DNA of 64,000 nt from Enterobacillus tribolii (GCF_003363015.1 NZ_QRAP01000004.1:1-64000); one strand, 5' to 3'. Counted from the stretch's first letter, positions 20,854 through 30,120 are shown. The notes: generated from the letters alone by a model not told the origin. Program-made: numbers and translations.

Positions 20854-20874
20854 AGTGATTTTCCGTTGCCCTTT

Positions 20875-20991
20875 TCATGGATGATAAATCCAAAAAAACA
20901 ATAACAAGAAGAATAAAAATCCAATAATGGCGAAATACTTCGTATGATGCCAAGCCGCATTCACCGGGGATAATGTTTTGCACCAAAACAC
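20875..20991 (-). CDS. Possible 38-residue single-pass membrane protein upstream of ynjA
   Basis: A short frame starts at GTG 20991, with AAGGG seven bases before it, and ends 21 bases before the ynjA start. It encodes a short polar segment (about 18 residues), then a strongly hydrophobic helix (FAIIGFLFFLLLFFWI) ending in YHP. The frame stays open upstream to a TTG at 21066 without better start support. Same strand and spacing fit a leader cistron of ynjA-ynjF. No family is recognised and the start is non-canonical, so this may be chance. Confidence 0.25.
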   Translation of the reverse strand: MFWCKTLSPVNAAWHHTKYFAIIGFLFFLLLFFWIYHP

Positions 20992-21203
20992 GGCAATGCC
21001 CTTCAAAAGGCGGATGGCGGAGAGTAAAGTGATAATGTTATCGTGTCCCGCCCTGGTTACCGGCAACTAAACCGACGATGAGAAAGATATCGCTCCGGTT
21101 CCGTCTTCCGCTGATAATTGTGCACCACATTCCTCCGTGCGGACACGTTTTTCCGATACGCAGAGTATTTCTGTCAAGGCTGATGTTTTTATTAAGGCGT
21201 GTT

Positions 21204-22418
21204 ATGACTCCGATTGAAAAATCCACCAAACTGGATAACGTGTGCTACGACATCCGTGGTCCGGTACTCAAAGAAGCAAAACGATTAGAAGAAGAAGGCA
21301 ACAAAGTTCTCAAACTCAACATCGGTAACCCCGCCCCGTTCGGCTTTGAAGCGCCCGACGAGATTCTGGTGGACGTCATCCGTAACCTGCCGACCGCACA
21401 GGGATACTGCGACTCCAAAGGGCTGTACTCCGCGCGTAAGGCGATCATGCAGCACTACCAGTCACGCGATATCCACGATATCACCCTGGAGGATATCTAT
21501 ATCGGCAACGGGGTGTCGGAGCTGATCGTGCAGTCCATGCAGGCGCTGCTTAACAGCGGCGATGAAATGCTGGTGCCGGCGCCGGACTACCCGCTGTGGA
21601 CCGCGGCGGTGTCGCTTTCCGGCGGCAGGGCCGTGCATTACCTGTGCGACGAAGAAGCGGGCTGGTTCCCGGATCTTGACGATATCCGCAGCAAAATCAC
21701 CCCACGCACGCGCGGCATCGTGATCATCAACCCCAACAACCCGACCGGGGCCGTTTACAGCAAAGAGCTGCTGCAGGAAATCGTGGAGATCGCCCGTCAG
21801 CATGATCTGATTATCTTTGCCGACGAAATCTACGACAAAATTCTGTATGACGATGCCCAGCATCATTCCATCGCCGCGCTGGCGCCCGACCTGATGGTCG
21901 TGACGTTCAACGGCTTGTCCAAGACTTACCGTGTAGCCGGCTTCCGTCAGGGCTGGATGGTGATCAGCGGGCCGAAAAAGCACGCCAAAGGGTATATCGA
22001 AGGGCTGGAAATGCTGGCCTCGATGCGCTTGTGCGCCAACGTGCCGATGCAGCATGCCATTCAGACGGCCATCGGCGGCTACCAGAGCATCAGCGAATTC
22101 ATTCAGCCCGGCGGCCGTTTATATGAACAGCGCGATCGCGCCTGGGAACTGCTCAATGAGATCCCCGGCGTTTCCTGCGTGAAGCCGCAGGGCGCGTTAT
22201 ACATGTTCCCGAAAATCGACATCCGTCGTTTCAATATTCATGATGACCAAAAGATGGTGCTGGACCTGCTGTTGCAGGAAAAAGTCCTGTTGGTTCAGGG
22301 CACCGCCTTCAACTGGCCTCATCCGGATCACGTGCGCATCGTAACGCTGCCGCGCGTTGACGACCTGGAAATGGCGGTCAGTAAGTTCGGCCGTTTCCTG
22401 TCCGGTTATCATCAGTAA
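21204..22418 (+). CDS. alaA: Glutamate-pyruvate (alanine) aminotransferase AlaA
   Basis: AlaA is a PLP-dependent class I/II aminotransferase making alanine from pyruvate and glutamate. The 404-residue protein is near-identical to E. coli AlaA (formerly YfbQ) at recognisable landmarks: NIGNPAPFGFEAPDEIL, the NPNNPTGAVY loop, DEIYDKILYDD (Asp binding the PLP nitrogen) and FNGLSKTYRVAGFRQGW, which holds the PLP lysine. I start at ATG 21204 with AAGG upstream; the open frame extends to 21078 but has no homology. It is followed by a strong terminator and then yfbR, as in E. coli. Confidence 0.96.
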   Translation: MTPIEKSTKLDNVCYDIRGPVLKEAKRLEEEGNKVLKLNIGNPAPFGFEAPDEILVDVIRNLPTAQGYCDSKGLYSARKAIMQHYQSRDIHDITLEDIYIGNGVSELIVQSMQALLNSGDEMLVPAPDYPLWTAAVSLSGGRAVHYLCDEEAGWFPDLDDIRSKITPRTRGIVIINPNNPTGAVYSKELLQEIVEIARQHDLIIFADEIYDKILYDDAQHHSIAALAPDLMVVTFNGLSKTYRVAGFRQGWMVISGPKKHAKGYIEGLEMLASMRLCANVPMQHAIQTAIGGYQSISEFIQPGGRLYEQRDRAWELLNEIPGVSCVKPQGALYMFPKIDIRRFNIHDDQKMVLDLLLQEKVLLVQGTAFNWPHPDHVRIVTLPRVDDLEMAVSKFGRFLSGYHQ

Positions 22419-22424
22419 TGCCTG

Positions 22425-22455
22425 CGGCGCCCGGCTCGGGCGCCGTTTCTTTTCC
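22425..22455 (+). terminator. Intrinsic terminator of alaA
   Basis: Nine-base-pair stem CGGCGCCCG (22425-22433) and CGGGCGCCG (22437-22445) followed directly by TTTCTTTT, starting six bases past the alaA stop. Confidence 0.88.
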
Positions 22456-22544
22456 TGTTTGCACTTACGTCGTACACCCGGCACCTTGCGATATTTTCAC
22501 GCATTCCCCACAATACATCTGTTGTCGTTTACAGAGAGCACACC

Positions 22545-23144
22545 ATGCCCCAGAGTCATTTCTTCGCCCATTTGTCCCGCCTGAAGTTAATCAGCCGCTG
22601 GCCCCTGATGCGTAACGTCCGTACCGAAAACGTCTCCGAGCACAGTTTGCAGGTGGCCTTCGTCGCCCACGCGCTGGCGGTAATTAAAAACCGCAAGTTC
22701 AACGGCAACGTCAATCCGGAACGGGTTGCGGTGCTGGCGATGTACCACGACGCCAGTGAGGTCCTCACCGGCGACATGCCAACGCCAATCAAGTATTACA
22801 ATCCGCAGATCGCGCACGAATACAAGAAAATCGAAAAGGTTGCCCAACAGAAGCTAATCGAAATGTTGCCGCAGGAGCTGCAGAATGATTTCCGCAGCCT
22901 GCTGGATGAACGCCATTACAGCGAAGATGAGAAGCATGTGGTCAAACAGGCCGACGCCCTGTGCGCCTACCTGAAATGCCTGGAGGAGCTTTCCGCCGGC
23001 AACAATGAATTTACCCTGGCGAAGGCCCGGCTGGAAAAAACGCTGGAGCTGCGCAGCAGCCCGGAAATGACCTACTTCATGGATGTCTTCATTCCGAGCT
23101 TCAGCCTGTCGCTGGATGAAATCAGCCAGGACTCTCCGCTGTAA
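22545..23144 (+). CDS. yfbR: 5'-deoxynucleotidase YfbR
   Basis: YfbR is an HD-domain phosphohydrolase that removes the 5' phosphate from deoxynucleoside monophosphates, including dCMP in a dTMP salvage route. The 199 residues match E. coli length. Metal ligands are in register: His33 (SEHS), His68-Asp69 (YHDASE) and Asp137 (KQADAL). It follows alaA on the same strand after that gene's terminator, so it likely has its own promoter in the 126-base gap, and converges with the next gene 14 bases downstream. Confidence 0.96.
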   Translation: MPQSHFFAHLSRLKLISRWPLMRNVRTENVSEHSLQVAFVAHALAVIKNRKFNGNVNPERVAVLAMYHDASEVLTGDMPTPIKYYNPQIAHEYKKIEKVAQQKLIEMLPQELQNDFRSLLDERHYSEDEKHVVKQADALCAYLKCLEELSAGNNEFTLAKARLEKTLELRSSPEMTYFMDVFIPSFSLSLDEISQDSPL

Positions 23145-23158
23145 TCAGCCCGGCAGAA

Positions 23159-24145
23159 CTACACGAGCACCACCAGTTTGCCGCGGACGCTGCTGTTTTC
23201 CATCAAACGGTGAGCCTGCGGCACTTCGTCAAAGGTGAGCGTTTTCACCCGCAGCGAAGGCAACCGCCCTTGATCTACGTCGCGGGCAATCTGCGCCAGG
23301 GGCGTATCCGTCAGCGGTAGCCCCGGCGTGCCCAGCATTGTCGTGCCGAAAAAACTGAGCGTGACGGCGTCGGGCAATACCCGGTTCGGGTTGAAACCGT
23401 CCATGCTGAACATGCCGTCCAGCATGCCGATCATGCAAATTTCGCCGAAGGGGCGCAACGCCGCCGCGGTGTCCGCCACAACGGACAGCCCCACGATCTC
23501 CAGCGCCTTGTCCGCGCCGTTCGGGCAGAAGCGCCTGACTTCCTGCGCGATATTCCCGTTATCCACCACCACATGATCGGCGCCCAGTTCGTACAGATGC
23601 TGGGTATGCTGTGGCGAACGCGTGGTTGCAATCACGCTCAGCCCGGCATTTTTGGCGTACAGCAGCGCCGCAAGGCCCACCGATGACGTCGCGCCGCGGA
23701 TCAGCAGGCTTTCGCCGCGGGCGATCTTCAGGCGTTTGTCGAGCGCGCCCCAGATGGTCAGCCAGGCTTCCGGCAATGCCGCCAGCTCTTCCCAGCTCAG
23801 GTTCGAGTCATTGAGGTCAATCACGTTGCTGCGCAGTACGCAAACCTCTTGCGCGTAGCTGCCGCCGCGGTTGAACTGCATGCCGCCCATCAGGGTTGCC
23901 ACGCGCTGTCCGGGGCGGAATACGCCGGACGCATCCTCCATCACCTCGCCAACGGCTTCGATGCCGGGAATGCGCGGCGCGGTAATTTCACCCATGTTCC
24001 CCGCCCGCAGCATCAGCTCGGCACGGTTCAGGCCAAACGCCTTTACCCGGATTTTGACTTCGTTTTCCCCGGCCTGCGGCGCGGGAACATCCTGAAGCTG
24101 TAAAACCTCCGGGCCGCCGGTGCGTTCAATAACATAAGCCTTCAT
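23159..24145 (-). CDS. Zinc-independent alcohol dehydrogenase/quinone oxidoreductase-like MDR protein
   Basis: The 328-residue protein is a medium-chain dehydrogenase/reductase of the quinone oxidoreductase type. The start MKAYVIERTGGPEVLQL is typical; the GroES-like half runs to about residue 125, and the NAD(P) fold carries GATSSVGLAALLYAK near residue 150. The zinc ligands of true alcohol dehydrogenases are missing, for example GLNRAELMLR replaces the catalytic cysteine region. It likely reduces quinones or enals with NADPH; the substrate is unknown. Start 24145 has AGGAG upstream. It is divergent from a LysR gene with which it shares a palindromic operator, so that regulator probably controls it. 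Confidence 0.82.
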   Translation of the reverse strand: MKAYVIERTGGPEVLQLQDVPAPQAGENEVKIRVKAFGLNRAELMLRAGNMGEITAPRIPGIEAVGEVMEDASGVFRPGQRVATLMGGMQFNRGGSYAQEVCVLRSNVIDLNDSNLSWEELAALPEAWLTIWGALDKRLKIARGESLLIRGATSSVGLAALLYAKNAGLSVIATTRSPQHTQHLYELGADHVVVDNGNIAQEVRRFCPNGADKALEIVGLSVVADTAAALRPFGEICMIGMLDGMFSMDGFNPNRVLPDAVTLSFFGTTMLGTPGLPLTDTPLAQIARDVDQGRLPSLRVKTLTFDEVPQAHRLMENSSVRGKLVVLV

Positions 24146-24208
24146 CACGTCTCTCCTGAAAATTACGATGAGATGAGTATTACCCCTTTCATTATTGAAA
24201 GAAACGGA

Positions 24209-24237
24209 CAAAAATGGGAGTTATCTTCCCATTTTTG
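24209..24237. promoter_or_regulatory. Perfect inverted-repeat operator between the MDR gene and lysR
   Basis: Eleven-base perfect arms CAAAAATGGGA (24209-24219) and TCCCATTTTTG (24227-24237) surround a seven-base spacer. The element lies 64 bases upstream of the MDR start and 13 bases upstream of the lysR start, the expected place for a LysR protein that represses itself and activates its divergent target. The regulator assignment is inferred from position. Confidence 0.75.
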
Positions 24238-24249
24238 GCAGGACACGAT

Positions 24250-25155
24250 ATGGACCTTAATGCCGTTAAGTGGTTCGTCGCCACCGTGCAGGCCGGAAGC
24301 CTGAGCGCCAGCGCAACCCGGCTGGACGTCCCGCTTTCCACCCTGAGCCGCCGTTTGCGCGGGCTGGAGCAACAGCTTAACGTTCAGTTAATGGAGAGAA
24401 CGCACCAGGGAATTTCCCTGACCGACGCCGGCGCGCGGCTTTATGAATATGCCGCCCGCGGCATTGAAACGCTGGACGAGGCGGAGTTGCTGACGCGCAG
24501 CGATCAGGCGCAGCTCAAGGGTTGCCTGCGCCTTTCCATTCCTCCGGCGTTTGAGGCCTGGTGGCGGTTGTTGGATGCTTTCCAGCGCCGTCATCCGCAA
24601 ATTCAGCTGCTGGTCTATTCTACGGAACGGCGGGTAGATTTACTGGCGGACGGTATTGACGTCGCCCTGCGGATCGGCGAGATCGTGCACGACGCCATGG
24701 TGGCGCGCAAACTTCTCACCTATCGCCATATTCTGGTCGCAGCGCCGGTGCTGTTGCAACGCTCGCCGGCCATCAGGGTGCCGTCAGATTTGCATACCCT
24801 GCCCTGCGCGGTATGGAGCACCGACTCACGAACGCCCGCCGTCTGGAAACTGGGGGAAGAACACGTCACGCCCTCTGCGCGCATTCTGACCAATGACTAT
24901 CTGCAATTAAGAAACCTGGCGATCGCCGGGCAATATGTTACCGAGCTTCCGGCATTTCTGGCGCTGGACGCCATAGAACAAGGCACGTTAAGCCCTCTGC
25001 TGGCGTCTTATCCGATGCCGCCGCAGTACGTGAATCTGCTTTACCCGTCACAGCGGCACCCGTCCAGCCTGGTCAGAGCCTACATTGATTTTTGCGCGGA
25101 GAACGCATTGCACTATGTGAAAGGTGGCCAGCCGGTAACCCGGCCGGCGCGCTGA
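24250..25155 (+). CDS. LysR-family transcriptional regulator
   Basis: The 301-residue protein starts at ATG 24250 (MDLNAVKWFVATVQAGSLSAS) after AGGA. The first 60 residues form the LysR winged helix (TRLDVPLSTLSRRLRGLEQQL), and residues 88-295 the ligand-binding domain. The short AVKWFVATV start and LRIGEIVHDAMVARKL stretch place it in the large CrgA/DmlR-like group, which often regulates a neighbouring oxidoreductase. It is divergent from the MDR gene and converges with yfbS four bases after its stop. The effector is unknown. Confidence 0.9.
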   Translation: MDLNAVKWFVATVQAGSLSASATRLDVPLSTLSRRLRGLEQQLNVQLMERTHQGISLTDAGARLYEYAARGIETLDEAELLTRSDQAQLKGCLRLSIPPAFEAWWRLLDAFQRRHPQIQLLVYSTERRVDLLADGIDVALRIGEIVHDAMVARKLLTYRHILVAAPVLLQRSPAIRVPSDLHTLPCAVWSTDSRTPAVWKLGEEHVTPSARILTNDYLQLRNLAIAGQYVTELPAFLALDAIEQGTLSPLLASYPMPPQYVNLLYPSQRHPSSLVRAYIDFCAENALHYVKGGQPVTRPAR

Positions 25156-25158
25156 TAA

Positions 25159-26991
25159 TCAGAAGGGGAACAGCCAGGGCACCAGAATAACGCTCACCAC
25201 CATCACCAACAGGGTGAAGGGAACGCCGATCTTAACGAAGTCGCCGAACTTATAGTTACCCGGCCCCAGCACCAGCGTGTTGACCGGCGAAGACACCGGC
25301 GTCATAAAGGCAGCCGAAGCGGAGATGGCAATGATCATGGCGAAAGGATACGGCGACAGTTCCATCTGACGTGCGGCGGCAATGGCTATCGGCGCCATCA
25401 GCACCGCCGTGGCGGTATTGGAAATAAACAAACCGGTTACCGCGCACAGCACGAACAAACAGAGCAGAACCACCCGCGGCCCCATGCCGCCAACCAGGTC
25501 CATCAACCCGCGCACCGCAAGATCGATACCGCCGGTTTTCTGCAACGCCAATGCAAACGGCAGCATACCGACAATCAACAGCAGGCTGGGCCAGTGAATC
25601 GACTTGTAGGCGCTCTCCATGTCTATGCAGCGGAATTTGCCCATCAGCAGGCAGGCGATAATGGCGGCAATGGCGTTGGGAACTTCATCCGTCAGCATCA
25701 TGGCAACCATCAGCGCCAGGCAGAACAACGCGTGCGGCGCTTGCGATACGGCGGGCACCATTTCATCCACTTCGGAAGGCAGGTTAAGCAGAATAAAGTA
25801 TTTGGTATGCTGCTGTAACTGACGGATTTGCTTCCAGTTGCCGATCACCAGCAGCACGTCGCCCAGTTGCAGCGGCTCATCCACCAGTTTGCCCGGCAGG
25901 GCCTCGCCGTTGCGGCGGATACCCACCACGTTCAGGCCGTGACGCGAACGGAACGTCATATCGCGCAGGGATTTTCCCAGCACTTCAGATTCCGGCACCA
26001 GCGTCACTTCCGCCATGCCAACGTCGCGCGACTGCTCAGAGAAGTATTCTCCGCGCAGCACCATCGGTTCCAGCATCTGCTCGCCGCAGAATTCACGCAG
26101 GTCGACGTCGGAAGCCGACATATCAATCAACAGAACGTCGCGCTCTTTCAGCTCGGTATCGCCGAAGGCGCTGACCATAACGCGGCGAAACTTACGCCAG
26201 CGTTCGATACCCACCACGTTGGCGCCGTAGCGGGCGCGCAGGTGCAGTTCGTCCAGGGTTTTGCCGATTAACGGCGAGCCGCTGCGCAAAGCCAGGCGCC
26301 GCGCCCTGCCCGTCAGCTTATAGTCGCGGATCAGGTCGCGGAACGTGCGCCGTTGCCAGGCTTCCTTATTCGCATCCGGTTCGTTACTGGCCAGCAGACC
26401 GCGCGTCAGCAGCATGTAACCAACGCCGAGGATCAGCACCACGATCCCCACCGGGGTGACGCTGAAAAAGCCCAGCCCGCGATACCCTTCGCGCACCAGC
26501 TCACTGCTGACCACCATGTTGGGCGGCGTTGCCACCAGCGTCATCATGCCGCTGATCAACCCGGCGAAACTGAGCGGCATCATCAGGCGGCCCGGCGAGG
26601 TTTTCATGCGCGCCGCCACGCTCAGCACCACGGGGATGAATATCGCCACCACGCCGGTCGAACTCATCACCGCGCCCAATGACGCCACGGCGACCATCAG
26701 TAATGACAGCATCTTGGTTTCGCTGTCGCCCGCCACACGCACCAGCCAGTCGCCGACCTGATAGGCAACGCCGGTACGCACCAACCCGTCGCCAATGACA
26801 AACAAGGCAGCAATAAGAATTACGTTAGGATCGCTGAAGCCCGCGGTGGCTTCCTGCAAATTCAGAGTGCCACTCAGCACGAACGCCACGATAATCAACA
26901 ATGCCACGACGTCCATGCGCAGCTTGTTGGTGGCGAAAAGCACAATAGCAATCAGTAATAGCGTCAATACCCACAATAGCTCGCCGTTCAC
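25159..26991 (-). CDS. yfbS: SLC13/DASS-type transporter with two TrkA-C domains, YfbS
   Basis: This is an inner-membrane protein of 610 residues, exactly the length of E. coli YfbS. Two blocks of membrane helices (about 1-200 and 405-610) flank two TrkA_C regulatory domains (about 220-300 and 310-390) that face the cytoplasm and may bind nucleotides. Conserved transporter loops are seen, such as [40 protein letters not shown] and [17 protein letters not shown]. The substrate is not established. I choose a GTG start at 26991 (VNGELLWVL), with GGGAGAAGG just upstream; the frame continues to 27108 without homology. Confidence 0.93.
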   Translation of the reverse strand: MNGELLWVLTLLLIAIVLFATNKLRMDVVALLIIVAFVLSGTLNLQEATAGFSDPNVILIAALFVIGDGLVRTGVAYQVGDWLVRVAGDSETKMLSLLMVAVASLGAVMSSTGVVAIFIPVVLSVAARMKTSPGRLMMPLSFAGLISGMMTLVATPPNMVVSSELVREGYRGLGFFSVTPVGIVVLILGVGYMLLTRGLLASNEPDANKEAWQRRTFRDLIRDYKLTGRARRLALRSGSPLIGKTLDELHLRARYGANVVGIERWRKFRRVMVSAFGDTELKERDVLLIDMSASDVDLREFCGEQMLEPMVLRGEYFSEQSRDVGMAEVTLVPESEVLGKSLRDMTFRSRHGLNVVGIRRNGEALPGKLVDEPLQLGDVLLVIGNWKQIRQLQQHTKYFILLNLPSEVDEMVPAVSQAPHALFCLALMVAMMLTDEVPNAIAAIIACLLMGKFRCIDMESAYKSIHWPSLLLIVGMLPFALALQKTGGIDLAVRGLMDLVGGMGPRVVLLCLFVLCAVTGLFISNTATAVLMAPIAIAAARQMELSPYPFAMIIAISASAAFMTPVSSPVNTLVLGPGNYKFGDFVKIGVPFTLLVMVVSVILVPWLFPF

Positions 26992-27180
26992 ACCTTCTCC
27001 CTTTTTTGTCCAATGCGCTGATGGGCTACCCGGTTTTCTTAAATAATCATCGAGTGGGCATAATATAACGATTTTGCCCACAATGAATTGATTCGTAACA
27101 AGGCACAAACTACGTAATCAATACGCATCTTAAGCGAGAAATAATGGCGTAACGTAGGAAAACAGGTGCTCGGAGGAGAA

Positions 27181-27201
27181 TGCGGGAACAGCGTTCCCGC
27201 A
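27181..27201. terminator. Hairpin downstream of the phosphatase gene
   Basis: Perfect nine-base arms TGCGGGAAC (27181-27189) and GTTCCCGCA (27193-27201) with a three-base loop. It lies 42 bases past the stop of the minus-strand phosphatase. There is no clear T-run on that strand, so it could be a weak terminator or an RNA-stabilising hairpin. Confidence 0.5.
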
Positions 27202-27243
27202 ATGCAGCGCATAAAAGGACAAAGAACAGGCAGATAGTGCCAA

Positions 27244-28035
27244 TCAGTCGCCCGAAGCTTTGCCGTTTTCCATGTAGCTGAGGTCACCGACGTCGGTGAC
27301 ATGATAATTACCGTCCTGGTAAACGATTTTCGTCACGCTGGCATTCTTTACGCCGCCGGCCGGCAATACTGCGTCGGGGTCTAACATGCTGACCAATGCC
27401 CCGATGCTCAACCCGTGGGAGACAATCAGCACGTTGCCGCCGCCGCTGCTTCTGGCTTCCGCAATGATGTCCTGCAATCCTTCGCGCAGGCGGTTTGAAA
27501 TAGTCGCGTAATCTTCGGCCGGCCAGTTTTCGCCGGGCGTGACGCGCACCTTATCCAGCTCTGCGACAGCATTGGCGAACGACTCCGGGGTAAATCCGTC
27601 GGCCATCCACTCTTCCACCGTTTTACCCTTGCTGGCGGCAATGTCGTTCCACATCGTGTGGTTGAGATCTCCCTCATACGAACCAAAATTGAATTCGCGT
27701 AAACGCCAGTCCGTCTTTAATTTCACGTCAGACTTCACGTTTTTTGCCAGAATAAAGTTTGCCGTCTGTATTGCACGCCCGCTGTCGCTGCTGTACGCCA
27801 GAGTGAACGGAATATCTTTCATGCCGGTCGCGGTATAACCCACCACCTGTTCACCTGCCGGAGTTAATACTGCGTCGGCCCAGCCCTGCACACGGTCGGT
27901 AGTATTCAGCATCGTTTTTCCGTGCCGGACGACGTACAGCGTCACGTCCGAATTTTCAGAGGAACCACAGCCGCTAACTATTAACCCTAAAAATAAAAAC
28001 ACAGAAGCTATTTTTAGCATAAATGATTTCAACAC
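27244..28035 (-). CDS. Lipoprotein of the histidine phosphatase (phosphoglycerate mutase-like) superfamily
   Basis: The 263-residue protein has a hydrophobic signal with lipobox VSGC (Cys23), so it is probably lipid-anchored outside the cytoplasm. The histidine phosphatase core follows: VVRHGKT (about residues 35-41, the phosphorylated histidine), the second arginine in SSDSGRAIQTA, the acidic REFNFGSYEG segment, and the second histidine in IVSHGLSIG. All catalytic residues look present. A GTG start at 28035 has AAGGAG eight bases upstream and is better supported than the ATG 28020 inside the signal. Exported members can act as phytase-like or broad phosphatases; the substrate is unknown. It lies just beyond the pilus genes, with a 408-base gap. 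Confidence 0.75.
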   Translation of the reverse strand: MLKSFMLKIASVFLFLGLIVSGCGSSENSDVTLYVVRHGKTMLNTTDRVQGWADAVLTPAGEQVVGYTATGMKDIPFTLAYSSDSGRAIQTANFILAKNVKSDVKLKTDWRLREFNFGSYEGDLNHTMWNDIAASKGKTVEEWMADGFTPESFANAVAELDKVRVTPGENWPAEDYATISNRLREGLQDIIAEARSSGGGNVLIVSHGLSIGALVSMLDPDAVLPAGGVKNASVTKIVYQDGNYHVTDVGDLSYMENGKASGD

Positions 28036-28086
28036 TATTTCGTCTCCTTGAAAGATAAAGAAAACAAAAAATAGCAAAGGCAACAA

Positions 28087-28443
28087 AATTATCAGCCAGG
28101 GATTTATTGTTTTGTGATGGAAACAAAAATAATTTCGAACTTACAACGCCGTGAATACATGGCAGGAATATATATTTCTTAGTTTACATACTGCTTATAA
28201 GAAATGATTTTTAATAAAATCCTTAGTATAGAATGCATTATGAGAAGAACAAGAAACAAATAATGACCGATGATTTTATTAAGAAAATCCAACGCAAGTA
28301 TTCCACGTTTTATTAAACAGAAAAAACCAGGCAACTTATTGTGAAACAATGGATTTATCTGAAGCAAGGTATCTTAAAAAATCACAGACAAAGATTAATC
28401 CCATCACTCACAATGAGAAAATAGTCAATCCCCCATAACAGAA
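28087..28443. other. AT-rich intergenic region, no gene seen
   Basis: About 357 bases between the pilus-locus M23 gene and the phosphatase gene. It is strongly AT-rich; only a 62-codon minus-strand frame without homology or a ribosome site occurs. It should hold the end of the pilus transcript and the phosphatase promoter, but I see no strong terminator hairpin. Confidence 0.4.
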
Positions 28444-29244
28444 TCATGTGTTTGTTTTTTCCAGCCTGTACTTTCCACTTAACATGGTCACTCTGTATTT
28501 TTTGAACACCACACTACCAGGGCGTGCAAATATTATTTTGCGACCTGCCTTAATGCCGACACGAGTTTCCTCTCCGCTACCACTTACCAGCACAATACGC
28601 GGTAAGGTTCCATCCCGCGATATGGGCTTCCGGTTCATTTTCCCCATCATTCCGTTAAATACACCCACAGGATCTACACCGACTTTTTTATAACGCATTT
28701 CCAAATGCAGATGTGGCCCGGTAACCCGGCCCGTGGCGCCGGAGAGTGCAATCACGTCTCCCTGTTTCACTTCATCCCCTTGTGACACGTTTAAGCTCTG
28801 CAGATGCATATAGGTACTCGTCCAGTCGTTCCCGTGCGACAGTTCAATATAGTAACCCGCCGTAGGGCTGTAACTGGCGGTAAGCACCCGGGCATTCTGA
28901 ACAGCCAGCACCTCACTGGACACCGGCACAGCAAAGTCAGCTCCCCGGTGGGGAAGAACGCGCCCGAGCAACGGATGCAAGCGCGGTCCGTAGGCGGAAG
29001 TCACCGACCATTTCCCCACCAGCGGAAAGAGAAAGTCGGGCTGATGCGCGGACGCCTTTTTTCCATTATCCGCCGCATACAGTTGCATAAATGCGGGAAC
29101 ATACCGTTGCTCCGGTTCGCCTGCCTGGGCCAGTGTACTCACTTCACACGTTTTTGCGGCCAGTAACGCAATGTCCTGATACGATTTTTGCGGAGAAATG
29201 AATGGCTGCAATCCCCAAAGTAAGCAAGGCAAAATCATCACCAT
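28444..29244 (-). CDS. M23 family peptidoglycan endopeptidase at the end of the pilus operon
   Basis: The 266-residue protein has an N-terminal hydrophobic export segment and a LytM/M23 zinc peptidase domain at about residues 75-185. Metal-site motifs are intact: LPHRGADFAVP (His and Asp ligands) and GPHLHLEMR (HxH). The YGPRLHPLLGR lead-in is typical of active M23 enzymes. Such enzymes cut peptide cross-links in the cell wall. Its ATG lies four bases past the prepilin peptidase stop, with GGAG upstream, so it belongs to the pilus transcript. A role in opening the wall for the pilus machine is inferred; related type IVb loci usually carry a lytic transglycosylase instead. Confidence 0.88.
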   Translation of the reverse strand: MVMILPCLLWGLQPFISPQKSYQDIALLAAKTCEVSTLAQAGEPEQRYVPAFMQLYAADNGKKASAHQPDFLFPLVGKWSVTSAYGPRLHPLLGRVLPHRGADFAVPVSSEVLAVQNARVLTASYSPTAGYYIELSHGNDWTSTYMHLQSLNVSQGDEVKQGDVIALSGATGRVTGPHLHLEMRYKKVGVDPVGVFNGMMGKMNRKPISRDGTLPRIVLVSGSGEETRVGIKAGRKIIFARPGSVVFKKYRVTMLSGKYRLEKTNT

Positions 29245-29248
29245 CGTA

Positions 29249-30091
29249 TTACGCTCCCTGTAAGTACAACAAAATCACCGCAGCCAACGCGATGGCAGGG
29301 CCAAAAGGCAGATAATGCCCCTGAGCCAAAAAGATATTTTTACTTTCTCCCAGAATTTTGCAGAAATAAAACCAGCAGAAAACGTAAATACCCGCACCCA
29401 GCAATGCCGATAAAAGCAATAAAGCAGGGACAGCCTGATAGCCCAACCAAACAGAAACCGCCGCAAACAGCTTGATATCTCCCTGCCCAAAGCCTTCTTT
29501 CCGCCTGAGCCAATAGTATGCTTTTGTCATCGCGGCGGTCAGTCCCCAAGCCATGACCGCACCGATAACCGCATCCCGCGGCGAGACAGGAATAATACCC
29601 AAAACGGAGGCCAGTAATCCGCTCCACAACAGCATAAATACCAGGCTGTCCGGCAACAGACAGGTACGGATATCAATTAAAGCCAGCGTGTAGAGTATGC
29701 ACAGGAAAAGTGCGATACTGCCGATCCAAGGCCAGGAATGTGTTGCAGAACAAAACAGCGCTAACAGAAAAAAACAGCAGCCTATTATGGCTTCGCTGAG
29801 TGGATAAAAAAAAGGGATCGGATGGTGACAGCCTCTGCATTTCCCTTTTAATAACAACCAACTCAGAACGGGGATATTGTCCCAGGGTTTAATGTTGGCT
29901 TTACATACCGGGCAATGTGATGGAGGCCACCATAAATTTATTATAGATACAGGTTCCTGCCGTGTTTCATCATCCCATTCAGCCTGCATCATTAAGGGCA
30001 GACGATGAATGACTACGTTCAGAAAACTGCCAATCAGCATTCCAAGAAGGAGAAGCAAATAAGGGAGCAGCTGATGGATAAACATATTCAT
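29249..30091 (-). CDS. Type IV prepilin peptidase/methyltransferase (CofP/PilD type)
   Basis: This inner-membrane aspartyl protease cleaves prepilin leaders and N-methylates the new first residue. The 280-residue protein has the full bifunctional architecture: an N-terminal cytoplasmic domain with two CxxC pairs (Cys60/63 and Cys85/88), then about seven membrane helices. The catalytic aspartates are Asp140 or Asp148 (LIDIRTCLLPD) and Asp205 in the FGQGDIKLF motif. It lies between the cofJ-slot gene and the M23 gene, as cofP follows cofJ in CFA/III. Its substrates are probably the two prepilins of this locus (G27|V28 and G6|V7). Confidence 0.93.
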   Translation of the reverse strand: MNMFIHQLLPYLLLLLGMLIGSFLNVVIHRLPLMMQAEWDDETRQEPVSIINLWWPPSHCPVCKANIKPWDNIPVLSWLLLKGKCRGCHHPIPFFYPLSEAIIGCCFFLLALFCSATHSWPWIGSIALFLCILYTLALIDIRTCLLPDSLVFMLLWSGLLASVLGIIPVSPRDAVIGAVMAWGLTAAMTKAYYWLRRKEGFGQGDIKLFAAVSVWLGYQAVPALLLLSALLGAGIYVFCWFYFCKILGESKNIFLAQGHYLPFGPAIALAAVILLYLQGA

Positions 30092-30120
30092 AAAGGAAAG
30101 GTTCCTTAACCTATAACGCG

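Noticed and set aside
28179-28367. A 62-codon minus-strand frame in the gap after the M23 gene.
   Set aside because: It lacks a ribosome site, homology and a compositional bias; it is likely chance in AT-rich DNA.
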